Source: Melioribacteraceae bacterium
GTDB taxonomy: Bacteria; Bacteroidota; Ignavibacteria; Ignavibacteriales; Melioribacteraceae
Reading direction: 5' to 3'
NCBI GenBank assembly: GCA_015493615.1
Contig: WGCV01000047.1
Location: 1-64,000, forward strand
Length of the DNA stretch: 64,000 nucleotides
Shown here piece by piece: positions 1 through 6,577 of this stretch. Numbering within the stretch: position 1 is the stretch's first letter; every line of letters starts with the position of its first letter. A program made the position numbers and the translations under genes. The notes under the pieces are model-generated. The model was not told the origin of the DNA and made no database searches. It saw only the letters and a list, made by a program, of their open reading frames with translations.

Positions 1-90
1 ACGCGCGGATCGATTATCGGACAAGCTGCAACGGCAATGTTAGCGCAGTTGAATATGGCTCCTCAGCAAGTATTGCAGTTATTCCGTTAA
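1..90 (+). CDS. Flagellin, C-terminal end (partial)
   Basis: Only the last 29 codons are in the window; the 5' part lies to the left. The peptide runs TRGSIIGQAATAMLAQLNMA and then PQQVLQLFR before a TAA stop. This matches the conserved flagellin C-terminus (an I-x-Q-A-x-TAMLAQ-N helix followed by PQ-x-VL-x-L), which packs in the D0 core of the filament. An efficient-looking terminator follows 46 bases later, so this gene ends its transcription unit. It is probably a fliC/hag-type major flagellin, but which paralog cannot be told from the tail alone. Confidence 0.85.
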   Translation, partial: TRGSIIGQAATAMLAQLNMAPQQVLQLFR

Positions 91-136
91 GCTTCAAATT
101 ATTGGTAAATAATATTGTTATAATTACGAAAGCCAG

Positions 137-170
137 CCTCTACCTGTAAAAAGGTAGAGGTTTTTTTTGT
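137..170 (+). terminator. Rho-independent terminator after flagellin
   Basis: A perfect 9-bp stem (CCTCTACCT at 137-145 with AGGTAGAGG at 152-160) encloses a 6-base loop and is followed directly by eight T. It ends flagellin transcription and separates it from the regulatory operon. Confidence 0.9.
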
Positions 171-241
171 TTTGCCGCGGTCCCGGGCGAAATGAAAAGA
201 TGTAATTGAACCAAAATGATATTGGTTGTTAAAATGTTGTT

Positions 242-268
242 ATTTTGCTTGTAAGGCAAAATTTTTTG
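242..268 (+). terminator. Possible second, weak terminator-like hairpin
   Basis: ATTTTGC at 242-248 pairs with GCAAAAT at 256-262 and runs into six T. The stem is A/T-rich and weak. It could be a back-up terminator for the flagellin gene. The rest of 171-428 is AT-rich sequence in which I see no gene. Confidence 0.4.
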
Positions 269-428
269 GACACGCTTATTTAAAAAACTCTTTTTTCCCC
301 GAATATCAGATGATTTGTTTTGAATTATCCATTTTTTTTGTAAATTAGAATCACATCAAAATAGGGTAGTATCATTTTGGTACTGAAAATTAAAAAAACG
401 GGCGGAGATTTTTCGCTTTATAATTTTT

Positions 429-444
429 TGGCAAAATATTTGCA
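429..444 (+). promoter_or_regulatory. Sigma-54 promoter of the flgS/flgR operon
   Basis: TGGCAAAATATTTGCA has the -24 GG and -12 GC exactly 12 bases apart, and matches TGGCAC-N5-TTGCW at all the key positions. Counting the C at 443 as -12 puts +1 near 455, which is 4 bases inside the longest reading frame of the kinase gene. Confidence 0.8.
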
Positions 445-450
445 TGTAAA

Positions 451-1167
451 ATGTTAAAGAAAAACGGAAAGAAGTTGGACAAAGACATTCAAAAAAATAA
501 AATATTATTACTCGGGAAACTTTTTGCAACGCTTGCGCATGAAATCCGCAACCCGCTTTCCGTTTTAAAGATTAATTTGGACTTAATTGAAATCCCGAAC
601 TCCAAAACAGAGGAAATTGAATTTCACGAAAGTATTTCGACAAGCAAAGAAGCGGTTGAACGAATAGAAACTCTTGTCGCCCAGACGATGGAATTTTTAC
701 GCGGCGGTGGCGAAGGGAAAACGCATGTTTCATTGATTGAAGTTGCGGAGAACGCTCATAAATTTTTGCTTTTCAGGGCGAATAAAGATAATATTGAACT
801 GATTACCGAATATGAGGCGGACCTTCCCAAAATAGTTGCAAATAAAAATGAAATTCTTCAAATAGTTATAAATTTGGTAAATAACGCCATGGATGCGGTT
901 AACACCGATGGCTACATTAAAATTAAAACTTATTCCGCCGGTGCGGAAGTTGTGCTTGAAGTGGAAGATAACGGAAGCGGCATCAAGCCGGAAATGCAGT
1001 CCAAAATTTTTGAAGAATATTATACTACTAAAAAAGGGGGAACGGGTTTGGGACTTGCAGTTTGTAACGAAATTGCTCAAAAAAACGGCGCTAAGCTGGA
1101 ATTTAGCAGCAAATATGGAGAAGGGACAAGTTTTTATGTCCGTTTTAAGAAGATTGGAGAAGTTTAA
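451..1167 (+). CDS. flgS: Sensor-less NtrB/FlgS-type histidine kinase
   Basis: Cytoplasmic histidine kinase of 238 residues from ATG 451. The H-box is LAHEIRNPLS with the phospho-accepting His at residue 30. The C-terminal ATPase has an N box (INLVNNAMDA), a DNGSG motif and a GTGLGL motif. Almost nothing precedes the H-box, so there is no sensor domain or membrane segment. That is how FlgS/FleS-type kinases, which read flagellar assembly state rather than an external ligand, can look. The neighbour 2 bases downstream is its evident partner, an NtrC-type activator. The start is uncertain: the sigma-54 promoter predicts +1 near 455, so ATG 451 may not be in the message, and TTG 475, with a GGAAAG a few bases before it, is an alternative. 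The name rests on context. Confidence 0.8.
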   Translation: MLKKNGKKLDKDIQKNKILLLGKLFATLAHEIRNPLSVLKINLDLIEIPNSKTEEIEFHESISTSKEAVERIETLVAQTMEFLRGGGEGKTHVSLIEVAENAHKFLLFRANKDNIELITEYEADLPKIVANKNEILQIVINLVNNAMDAVNTDGYIKIKTYSAGAEVVLEVEDNGSGIKPEMQSKIFEEYYTTKKGGTGLGLAVCNEIAQKNGAKLEFSSKYGEGTSFYVRFKKIGEV

Positions 1168-1169
1168 TT

Positions 1170-2555
1170 ATGGTTCCTAAAATATTAGTTATTGACGACG
1201 ACGACCTGGTTTGTAAAAGTTTGGAAAAGGTTATTAAAAGATTCGGCTATGAGGTTGAAGTTTGCATGGAAGCGGATAAAACTTTTAAGAAAGTTGAAGA
1301 AACAAATCCCGATATCGTACTTCTTGATATATATCTTAAACAAACCAGCGGACTGGACGTTCTGAAAGAACTGCAGATGAAATATCCTTACATTCCCGTA
1401 ATTATGATTACGGCTTTTGCAGACGTTAATATAGCGGTGAAAGCGATGAAACTGGGCGCTTTTGACTTTCTTTTGAAGCCGATTGAAATTGAATATTTAC
1501 AATTGATATTGGAAAAAGTAGTTAAGCATCTCAACTTAAAATACGAAGTCGATAAGCTGACAACGTTGGTCGAAGGCGAAAAAATTACACGCGAAATGTT
1601 CGGCAAAAGCAAGAATATAATAAGAGTTGTTAATGAGGTTGAGCATCTTGCTCAAAGCGAAGATACGACAATATTGCTTGAAGGCGAAAGTGGAACGGGT
1701 AAAGAAGTTTTTGCACGCTATATTCATCAGCAAAGCCCGCGAGCGGACAAAGTATTTATACCGATAAACTGCGGAACAATTCCAAAGGATTTAGCCGAAA
1801 GCGAGCTTTTCGGGCATGAAAAAGGGGCTTTTACCGGAGCATCGTCAAAAACCAAGTTAGGGAAGTTTGAGATTGCAAACAACGGTACGATTCTTCTTGA
1901 CGAGATAGGGGAGCTGAGTTTGGACTTGCAGGTAAAGCTTCTGCGAGTTCTTCAGGAGCGAAAATTTTACAGACTCGGCGGCGAAAAGGAAATAGCGCTG
2001 AATGTAAGAGTAATTGCCGCAACCAATAAAGATTTGGAAGAAGAAGTCCGGAAAGGAAACTTCAGAGAAGATTTGTATTATCGCCTGAATGTTGCAAAAA
2101 TAACATTGCCTCCTTTGCGCGAGCGGCGGGAGGATATTCCGATTCTCGCTTATTCGTTTCTAAATTTTTTCTCGTCAAAGTTCGGAAAATCGATTACTTC
2201 CATTTCCGAAGATGCAATGGATTTGATGCTGAAACAGCGCTGGAACGGAAATGTGCGCGAGCTTCGTAATTCAATTGAGCGCGCTATGTTAATGGCGGAG
2301 GGAAAAGAACTCAAAAGCAAGCATCTCTATTTCTTGAATCAGGAGGAAGAAATAAAAGATTCCGATAGTTATATTTTAAATATTCCTTCAAAAGGGATAA
2401 AAGTAGATGTTGTATTACGGGACTTAATACTTAAAACGCTGGAAATTACAAACGGCAATCAGGTGAAAGCCGCTAAGGTTTTAGGACTTTCACGTTCCAA
2501 ATTAAGATACAGAATGGAACAACTTGACATAGAGGTTACAAAAAAAATTGGCTAA
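1170..2555 (+). CDS. flgR: Sigma-54-dependent response regulator, FlgR/FleR type
   Basis: NtrC-family activator of 461 residues. It has an N-terminal receiver (acidic cluster at residues 9-12, phospho-acceptor D53 in VLLD) and a central AAA+ domain. The AAA+ domain carries Walker A GESGTGKE (172-179), the sigma-54 contact loop GAFTGA (219-224), the LLDEIGEL Walker B region and an R-finger region. A Fis-type helix-turn-helix (KAAKVLGLSRSKLRYRM) lies at the C-terminus. The family opens sigma-54 promoters by ATP hydrolysis. It sits directly after the kinase and next to flagellin and chemotaxis genes, so it is most likely the master regulator for the sigma-54 promoters found in this window, including its own. 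Confidence 0.9.
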   Translation: MVPKILVIDDDDLVCKSLEKVIKRFGYEVEVCMEADKTFKKVEETNPDIVLLDIYLKQTSGLDVLKELQMKYPYIPVIMITAFADVNIAVKAMKLGAFDFLLKPIEIEYLQLILEKVVKHLNLKYEVDKLTTLVEGEKITREMFGKSKNIIRVVNEVEHLAQSEDTTILLEGESGTGKEVFARYIHQQSPRADKVFIPINCGTIPKDLAESELFGHEKGAFTGASSKTKLGKFEIANNGTILLDEIGELSLDLQVKLLRVLQERKFYRLGGEKEIALNVRVIAATNKDLEEEVRKGNFREDLYYRLNVAKITLPPLRERREDIPILAYSFLNFFSSKFGKSITSISEDAMDLMLKQRWNGNVRELRNSIERAMLMAEGKELKSKHLYFLNQEEEIKDSDSYILNIPSKGIKVDVVLRDLILKTLEITNGNQVKAAKVLGLSRSKLRYRMEQLDIEVTKKIG

Positions 2556-2570
2556 TATTAGTCGCGATGG

Positions 2571-2601
2571 TTGAGCAATATTAGACGTGTGTCTATATTT
2601 A
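2571..2601 (+). promoter_or_regulatory. Possible Bacteroidota-type promoter of the chemotaxis operon
   Basis: TTG at 2571 is followed after 20 bases by TATATTTA at 2594-2601, which resembles the TTG-N17-23-TAnnTTTG promoter of Bacteroidota except for the last base. A second candidate is TGGCTAAAAACTTTCT (2651-2666). It looks like a sigma-54 site but lacks the G of the -12 GC. Either could drive the operon that begins at 2717. Confidence 0.3.
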
Positions 2602-2716
2602 GCCAAAATGTTTTGCAAGAAAGAATTTTTTATGGTTTTTTTTCTGAAAGTGGCTAAAAACTTTCTTTATTCTTTCGATAATGATTTTGGTAAAAACAAA
2701 TTGATGGAATTTTAAT

Positions 2717-4072
2717 ATGATTGACGAAATCAAAAAGAAATTACTCTCCGAAGATTTTCAGGTAAGAAGGGGAGCTATTGAGGAGCTGAATCCTGCCGAC
2801 CTGGACGATGAACTTCTTAAAACAATAATCAAGCTGATTGAAGATGACAATCAGGGCGTAAGGGACGCCGTTTCCCATCTGCTGATAAATGCCTCCAACG
2901 AGATTATCCCCGGTGAAGTAGTTCCTTATATCTCCTCTCCGAACATCAGCGTCAGAAACCTTGCCGGAGAAATTCTTCTGAAAAAAGGAGTTAAAGCGAT
3001 TCCGCCCATGCTGGAGTATCTGAAAAAAGCCAACGACGACGATCAGAAATTTATAATCGACGTTCTCGGACTTATCGGTGATAAATCGGTTGAGGACGAT
3101 ATTATCGGCGTGTTGAAAGTTTCGCAGAACGATAATGTAATATTGGCTTGCATTGAAGCGCTGGGAAATATCAAAAGCGAAAAAGCTATTGATTTGATTA
3201 TTGATAAATACGAGGAAAACGAGTTGTACCACCCGACAATTTTTGAAGCGTTGGGAAAAATAGGCACGGACGAAGCGCTTGGTTTTATCAATAAAAAGTA
3301 TAAAGAGGCGGACGATCTTTCAAAATTTGCCATGATCGAAAGTTTGGGAATTGTCGGGAACGAGGAAATTTTTTATACGCTGCTCGGCGAACTGCGCGAG
3401 TTAAAAGGTCCTCTTACATGGGCGATAGTTGAAGCATTGGTTAAGCTGCAGAATAAACTTCATCTTGATATTCCTTTTGACGACAGTATGAAAAATACTT
3501 TGGTTACGGTAATAAGCGAAGCAGACGACGAATATAAAATTGCCGCATCCAAGCTTGTAAAAGATTTCTCCGATGTTGATATTCTTAATGTCTGTTTGGA
3601 AACTTACGGACGTTTGTATGAGTTTGACGATAATGTCAAACATAAATTTTTTGAAAATCCAAAGGCATTTTATAAACAGTTTGTGAAAGTAGTTAATGAA
3701 ACAAAGCATGAAAACGAACTCTTTGAACTTTTCAAAGAGGTGCTTTCCTCGGACGGAGGTGAGAGCTTAAAAGAGATTACCGATATTGAGTTTCGTAATC
3801 TTTGCGATTCCTTTACGCAGAAGCTTGAAAGTCCGGACGAAGAAGTAAGACGAAGCGCAATGGAATTAATGTTTTTCCTCTGTTACGACACGGCTATGAT
3901 GTTCTTAGACGTGATGGTTGCGGATTCCAATGTGTGGAATCGCGCAAGATTGCTTGAGTTCTTCGAGCAAATTGACGATGAAGCGATTGTTCCTTTTTTG
4001 AAAACGTTAGCCGAAGACGAAGAAGAAATGATAAGTTCCAAAGCGCAAGAACTACTTTCAAACAGAGAATAA
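2717..4072 (+). CDS. HEAT-repeat protein at the head of the chemotaxis operon
   Basis: Soluble, acidic protein of 451 residues made almost entirely of HEAT/PBS-lyase-like helical repeats, with units such as DDNQGVRDAVSHLLIN, SPNISVRNLAGEILLKK, DEEVRRSAMELMFFL and EEEMISSKAQELL. There is no signal peptide, catalytic motif or membrane segment. HEAT solenoids act as protein-binding scaffolds. It is the first gene of the operon, 17 bases before cheR, so it is likely translated together with the chemotaxis proteins and may bind one of them. A partner cannot be named from sequence. Confidence 0.75.
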   Translation: MIDEIKKKLLSEDFQVRRGAIEELNPADLDDELLKTIIKLIEDDNQGVRDAVSHLLINASNEIIPGEVVPYISSPNISVRNLAGEILLKKGVKAIPPMLEYLKKANDDDQKFIIDVLGLIGDKSVEDDIIGVLKVSQNDNVILACIEALGNIKSEKAIDLIIDKYEENELYHPTIFEALGKIGTDEALGFINKKYKEADDLSKFAMIESLGIVGNEEIFYTLLGELRELKGPLTWAIVEALVKLQNKLHLDIPFDDSMKNTLVTVISEADDEYKIAASKLVKDFSDVDILNVCLETYGRLYEFDDNVKHKFFENPKAFYKQFVKVVNETKHENELFELFKEVLSSDGGESLKEITDIEFRNLCDSFTQKLESPDEEVRRSAMELMFFLCYDTAMMFLDVMVADSNVWNRARLLEFFEQIDDEAIVPFLKTLAEDEEEMISSKAQELLSNRE

Positions 4073-4089
4073 CTTAGAACGGGAAAAAA

Positions 4090-5004
4090 ATGGCAAACAA
4101 TTTTGGTGGATTTGGAGATAGCGCTAAAAAAGGAAGCAGCTTTAATTTTAATTTCTCTTCTAATAAGAAATTAGCGTTGTCTAATCTTGAGTTTGAAGAC
4201 TGGCGAAAATTTATATACGAAAAAACAGGAATATATTTTCAGGATAACAAAAAATATCTTCTTGAAAGCCGTCTTCAGAAGAGAGTGAATTTCTTAAAGC
4301 TCGGTTCTTTTAAAGATTATCTTCAGTACTTAAAGACAAATCCGAGAGCGAAATTTGAAATGCGGGAACTTTATGAGGTTATTACAATTAACGAAACTTT
4401 CTTTTTCAGAAATCAGCCTCAGTTGGACGCATTGGCGGGAAACATAATCCCGGAAATGATGAATGATCCGAGAAACAGAACCAAACGGAAAGTTAAAATA
4501 TGGAGCGCCGCGTGTTCTTCCGGCGAGGAAGCATATTCCGCCGGGATGATATTGGACGATTTGGTTAAGCCGAAGTATCCGACTCTCGGCTATGAAATTG
4601 TCGGAACGGATATAAATTATGCGGTAGTCGAGACGGCGCGAAAAGGCGTTTACAAAGAGTACGCCGTTCGCAACACTCCTCCCTACTACATGAAAAAATA
4701 TTTTAAACAACAGAACGGGCTTTATCTGCTTTCCGAACAAATCAAAAGAATGGCGACGTTTAAAGTTCAGAACTTAAGCGATGAAATGGAAATGAGAAGG
4801 ATGACGGGATTTGACGTTATCTTTTGCGCCAATGTTTTGATTTATTTCGATCAAGCCTCAAAAATAAAGGTTGTCAATAATCTGTACAACGCTTTAAATC
4901 CGGGCGGATACTTGTTTGTGGGATATTCCGAAACATTACACGGGATTTCAAAAGCGTTTAAATTAGTTAGTTTCCCCAAAACAATTGGATATAGAAAGGA
5001 GTAA
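4090..5004 (+). CDS. cheR: Chemotaxis receptor methyltransferase CheR
   Basis: SAM-dependent glutamate O-methyltransferase that adapts chemoreceptors. At 304 residues it has the small helical CheR N domain (about 33-100) and the methyltransferase domain. Visible motifs are ITINETFFFRN, WSAACSSGEEAYS (SAM binding), VGTDIN, DVIFCANVLIYFD and LFVGYSETL. About 30 Gly/Ser/Asn/Phe-rich residues precede the CheR domain and look disordered. It sits between the HEAT protein and the CheY genes. Its opposing enzyme CheB is encoded in the same operon, but no receptor gene is in the window. Confidence 0.95.
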   Translation: MANNFGGFGDSAKKGSSFNFNFSSNKKLALSNLEFEDWRKFIYEKTGIYFQDNKKYLLESRLQKRVNFLKLGSFKDYLQYLKTNPRAKFEMRELYEVITINETFFFRNQPQLDALAGNIIPEMMNDPRNRTKRKVKIWSAACSSGEEAYSAGMILDDLVKPKYPTLGYEIVGTDINYAVVETARKGVYKEYAVRNTPPYYMKKYFKQQNGLYLLSEQIKRMATFKVQNLSDEMEMRRMTGFDVIFCANVLIYFDQASKIKVVNNLYNALNPGGYLFVGYSETLHGISKAFKLVSFPKTIGYRKE

Positions 5005-5012
5005 TAAAATAA

Positions 5013-5378
5013 ATGAAAAAAATGATTTTAATTGCGGACGATTCACCGACTATCAGAAAGTTTGTTTCGTTTTCACTGAAGATGCAGGGCTACGAAGTTG
5101 TTGCGGCGTCCGACGGAATGGAAGCGGTTGAAAAACTGCCTCAGGATAATTTTGAATTGATTATTACCGATTTAAATATGCCGAACATGGATGGTTTTGA
5201 ACTCATCAGAGTAATCAGAGAAAATCCCAACTATAAGGAAACTCCAATCATTATTTTATCATCTTTATCCGAAAGCGAAGATATTGAACGCGGAATGGGA
5301 TTAGGGGCAAATTCATATTTAGTAAAACCGTTTGATCCGAAACGGATACAGTACGAGGTAGCCAAGTATTTAAATTAA
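5013..5378 (+). CDS. CheY-like single-domain response regulator (1)
   Basis: Stand-alone receiver of 121 residues with acidic pair D9-D10, phospho-acceptor D53 (IITDLNMPNMDG), the LSS segment and the KPF lysine motif. It lacks the DWNMP form of classical CheY, so it may act as a phosphate sink or adaptor rather than the switch-binding protein; the next gene fits CheY better. It lies 8 bases after cheR and 27 bases before the second receiver gene. Confidence 0.85.
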   Translation: MKKMILIADDSPTIRKFVSFSLKMQGYEVVAASDGMEAVEKLPQDNFELIITDLNMPNMDGFELIRVIRENPNYKETPIIILSSLSESEDIERGMGLGANSYLVKPFDPKRIQYEVAKYLN

Positions 5379-5405
5379 TACGGTTAATAATAGGAGAACC
5401 AAGTT

Positions 5406-5783
5406 ATGGATTTAAAGTTTTTAGTTGTAGATGATTCGGTTACAATGAGAAGAATCGTTGTAAACTCTCTGAAAAATCTGGGATATAACGATTACGTGGA
5501 AGCAGGAGACGGAGAAGAAGCATTTGCAAAACTTCAGGAAGACAGTAGTATTAACTTTGTAATTACAGATTGGAATATGCCGAATATGTCGGGACTTGAA
5601 CTTTCGAAAAAGATTCGTTCCACTCCCGAATTTGAAAACTTACCGATTATGATGGTAACAACGCGCGGCGTCAAGGAAGATATAGTTGATGCGTTAAAAG
5701 CTAAAGTTAATAATTATGTTGTTAAACCTTTTACCCCGCAAATTCTGAAACAAAAAATTGACCAAATCTTAAACAATTTATGA
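5406..5783 (+). CDS. cheY: Chemotaxis response regulator CheY
   Basis: Receiver of 125 residues with D9-D10, phospho-acceptor D55 in the typical CheY string ITDWNMPNMSG, TTRG at the switch Thr and VKPF at the conserved Lys. These match classical CheY, whose phosphorylated form binds the N-terminal peptide of FliM. A FliM with that peptide is encoded at 24617. An AGGAGA ribosome site precedes it. The gene is followed 13 bases later by the predicted phosphatase CheZ and then by CheA. Confidence 0.92.
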   Translation: MDLKFLVVDDSVTMRRIVVNSLKNLGYNDYVEAGDGEEAFAKLQEDSSINFVITDWNMPNMSGLELSKKIRSTPEFENLPIMMVTTRGVKEDIVDALKAKVNNYVVKPFTPQILKQKIDQILNNL

Positions 5784-5796
5784 TGAAGAGGGAAAA

Positions 5797-6576
5797 ATGA
5801 AGCAGCCTACAAATTTTTCGGAAGTATTTGAAAAGATAACGGACCTTAAAGAGCTTTTTCAATTCGGCGAGAAAATAATCCCGATTTTTCAGAGCTTAAT
5901 AGAGTTTATGAAAGATATTGTTCCTCTTATGGAGAATATCAATAAATCGATAGCCGAAAGCACGAACAAAATGCCTTCCGCCACGAACCAGATAAATAAC
6001 GTTACCAGCGCAACTGAGATGGCGACAACGGAAATCTTGGACAGGGTGGATTCGATTTCAACTGCGCTGATGAATATCGATAACGATTTAACTGAAATTT
6101 TGAAACGAAGAGCCGGCAAGAAGGATATACTTGAGAAACTGAAAGCGGAAATTGACTTTAACGACGAGCAGCTCGAATTGCTCGGACAGCTTTATGACCA
6201 GGATGAGATTGACACTTTCTTAAATTCAATTAAAGAAAAACTTTCATTGCTGAATGACGAAAGCTACCAGATTACGCTTGCTCTGCAGGTTCAGGATATT
6301 ACGTCCCAGCAGTTAGCTGCGGTTAATCATTTAATTGAGTCGGTTAACGACAAACTTGCGTCGCTTGTCGATGATATTCATAACGCGCAGTTAGATGAAA
6401 AAGATGTGGATAAAATTGAAGTTCCGGATTCGGCAACGTTTGATCCTAACGCAAGATACGATAAAGATACAAGCAGGCAGAATGACGCCGATGATATTTT
6501 TAATAATCAGCAGAAAGATGAAAGTAAAGACATCGCTTCGCAGGATGAAATAGATAAACTTTTTTCAGGGGAATAA
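5797..6576 (+). CDS. cheZ: CheZ-like CheY-P phosphatase
   Basis: Protein of 259 residues, largely alpha-helical, with a long coiled region. Residues 163-172 read LQVQDITSQQ, placing D167 and Q171 in the D-x-x-x-Q arrangement that CheZ uses to dephosphorylate CheY (DLTGQ in enteric CheZ). An acidic linker follows, and the last ten residues are SQDEIDKLFSGE-like. This is the same type of CheY-binding peptide seen at the start of FliM here (LSQQEIDELLS) and at the end of enteric CheZ. It sits between cheY and cheA. Overall similarity to enteric CheZ is low, so the call rests on the active-site motif, tail and context. Confidence 0.8.
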   Translation: MKQPTNFSEVFEKITDLKELFQFGEKIIPIFQSLIEFMKDIVPLMENINKSIAESTNKMPSATNQINNVTSATEMATTEILDRVDSISTALMNIDNDLTEILKRRAGKKDILEKLKAEIDFNDEQLELLGQLYDQDEIDTFLNSIKEKLSLLNDESYQITLALQVQDITSQQLAAVNHLIESVNDKLASLVDDIHNAQLDEKDVDKIEVPDSATFDPNARYDKDTSRQNDADDIFNNQQKDESKDIASQDEIDKLFSGE

Positions 6577-6577
6577 A

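Noticed and set aside
730-1080. Minus-strand open frames inside flagellar genes (this one and many others)
   Set aside because: They lie opposite clear coding sequence, lack ribosome sites and show no recognisable domains.
2651-2666. TGGCTAAAAACTTTCT as a confident sigma-54 promoter of the chemotaxis operon
   Set aside because: The G of the -12 GC, the most conserved base pair of these sites, is missing; mentioned only as a weak alternative.
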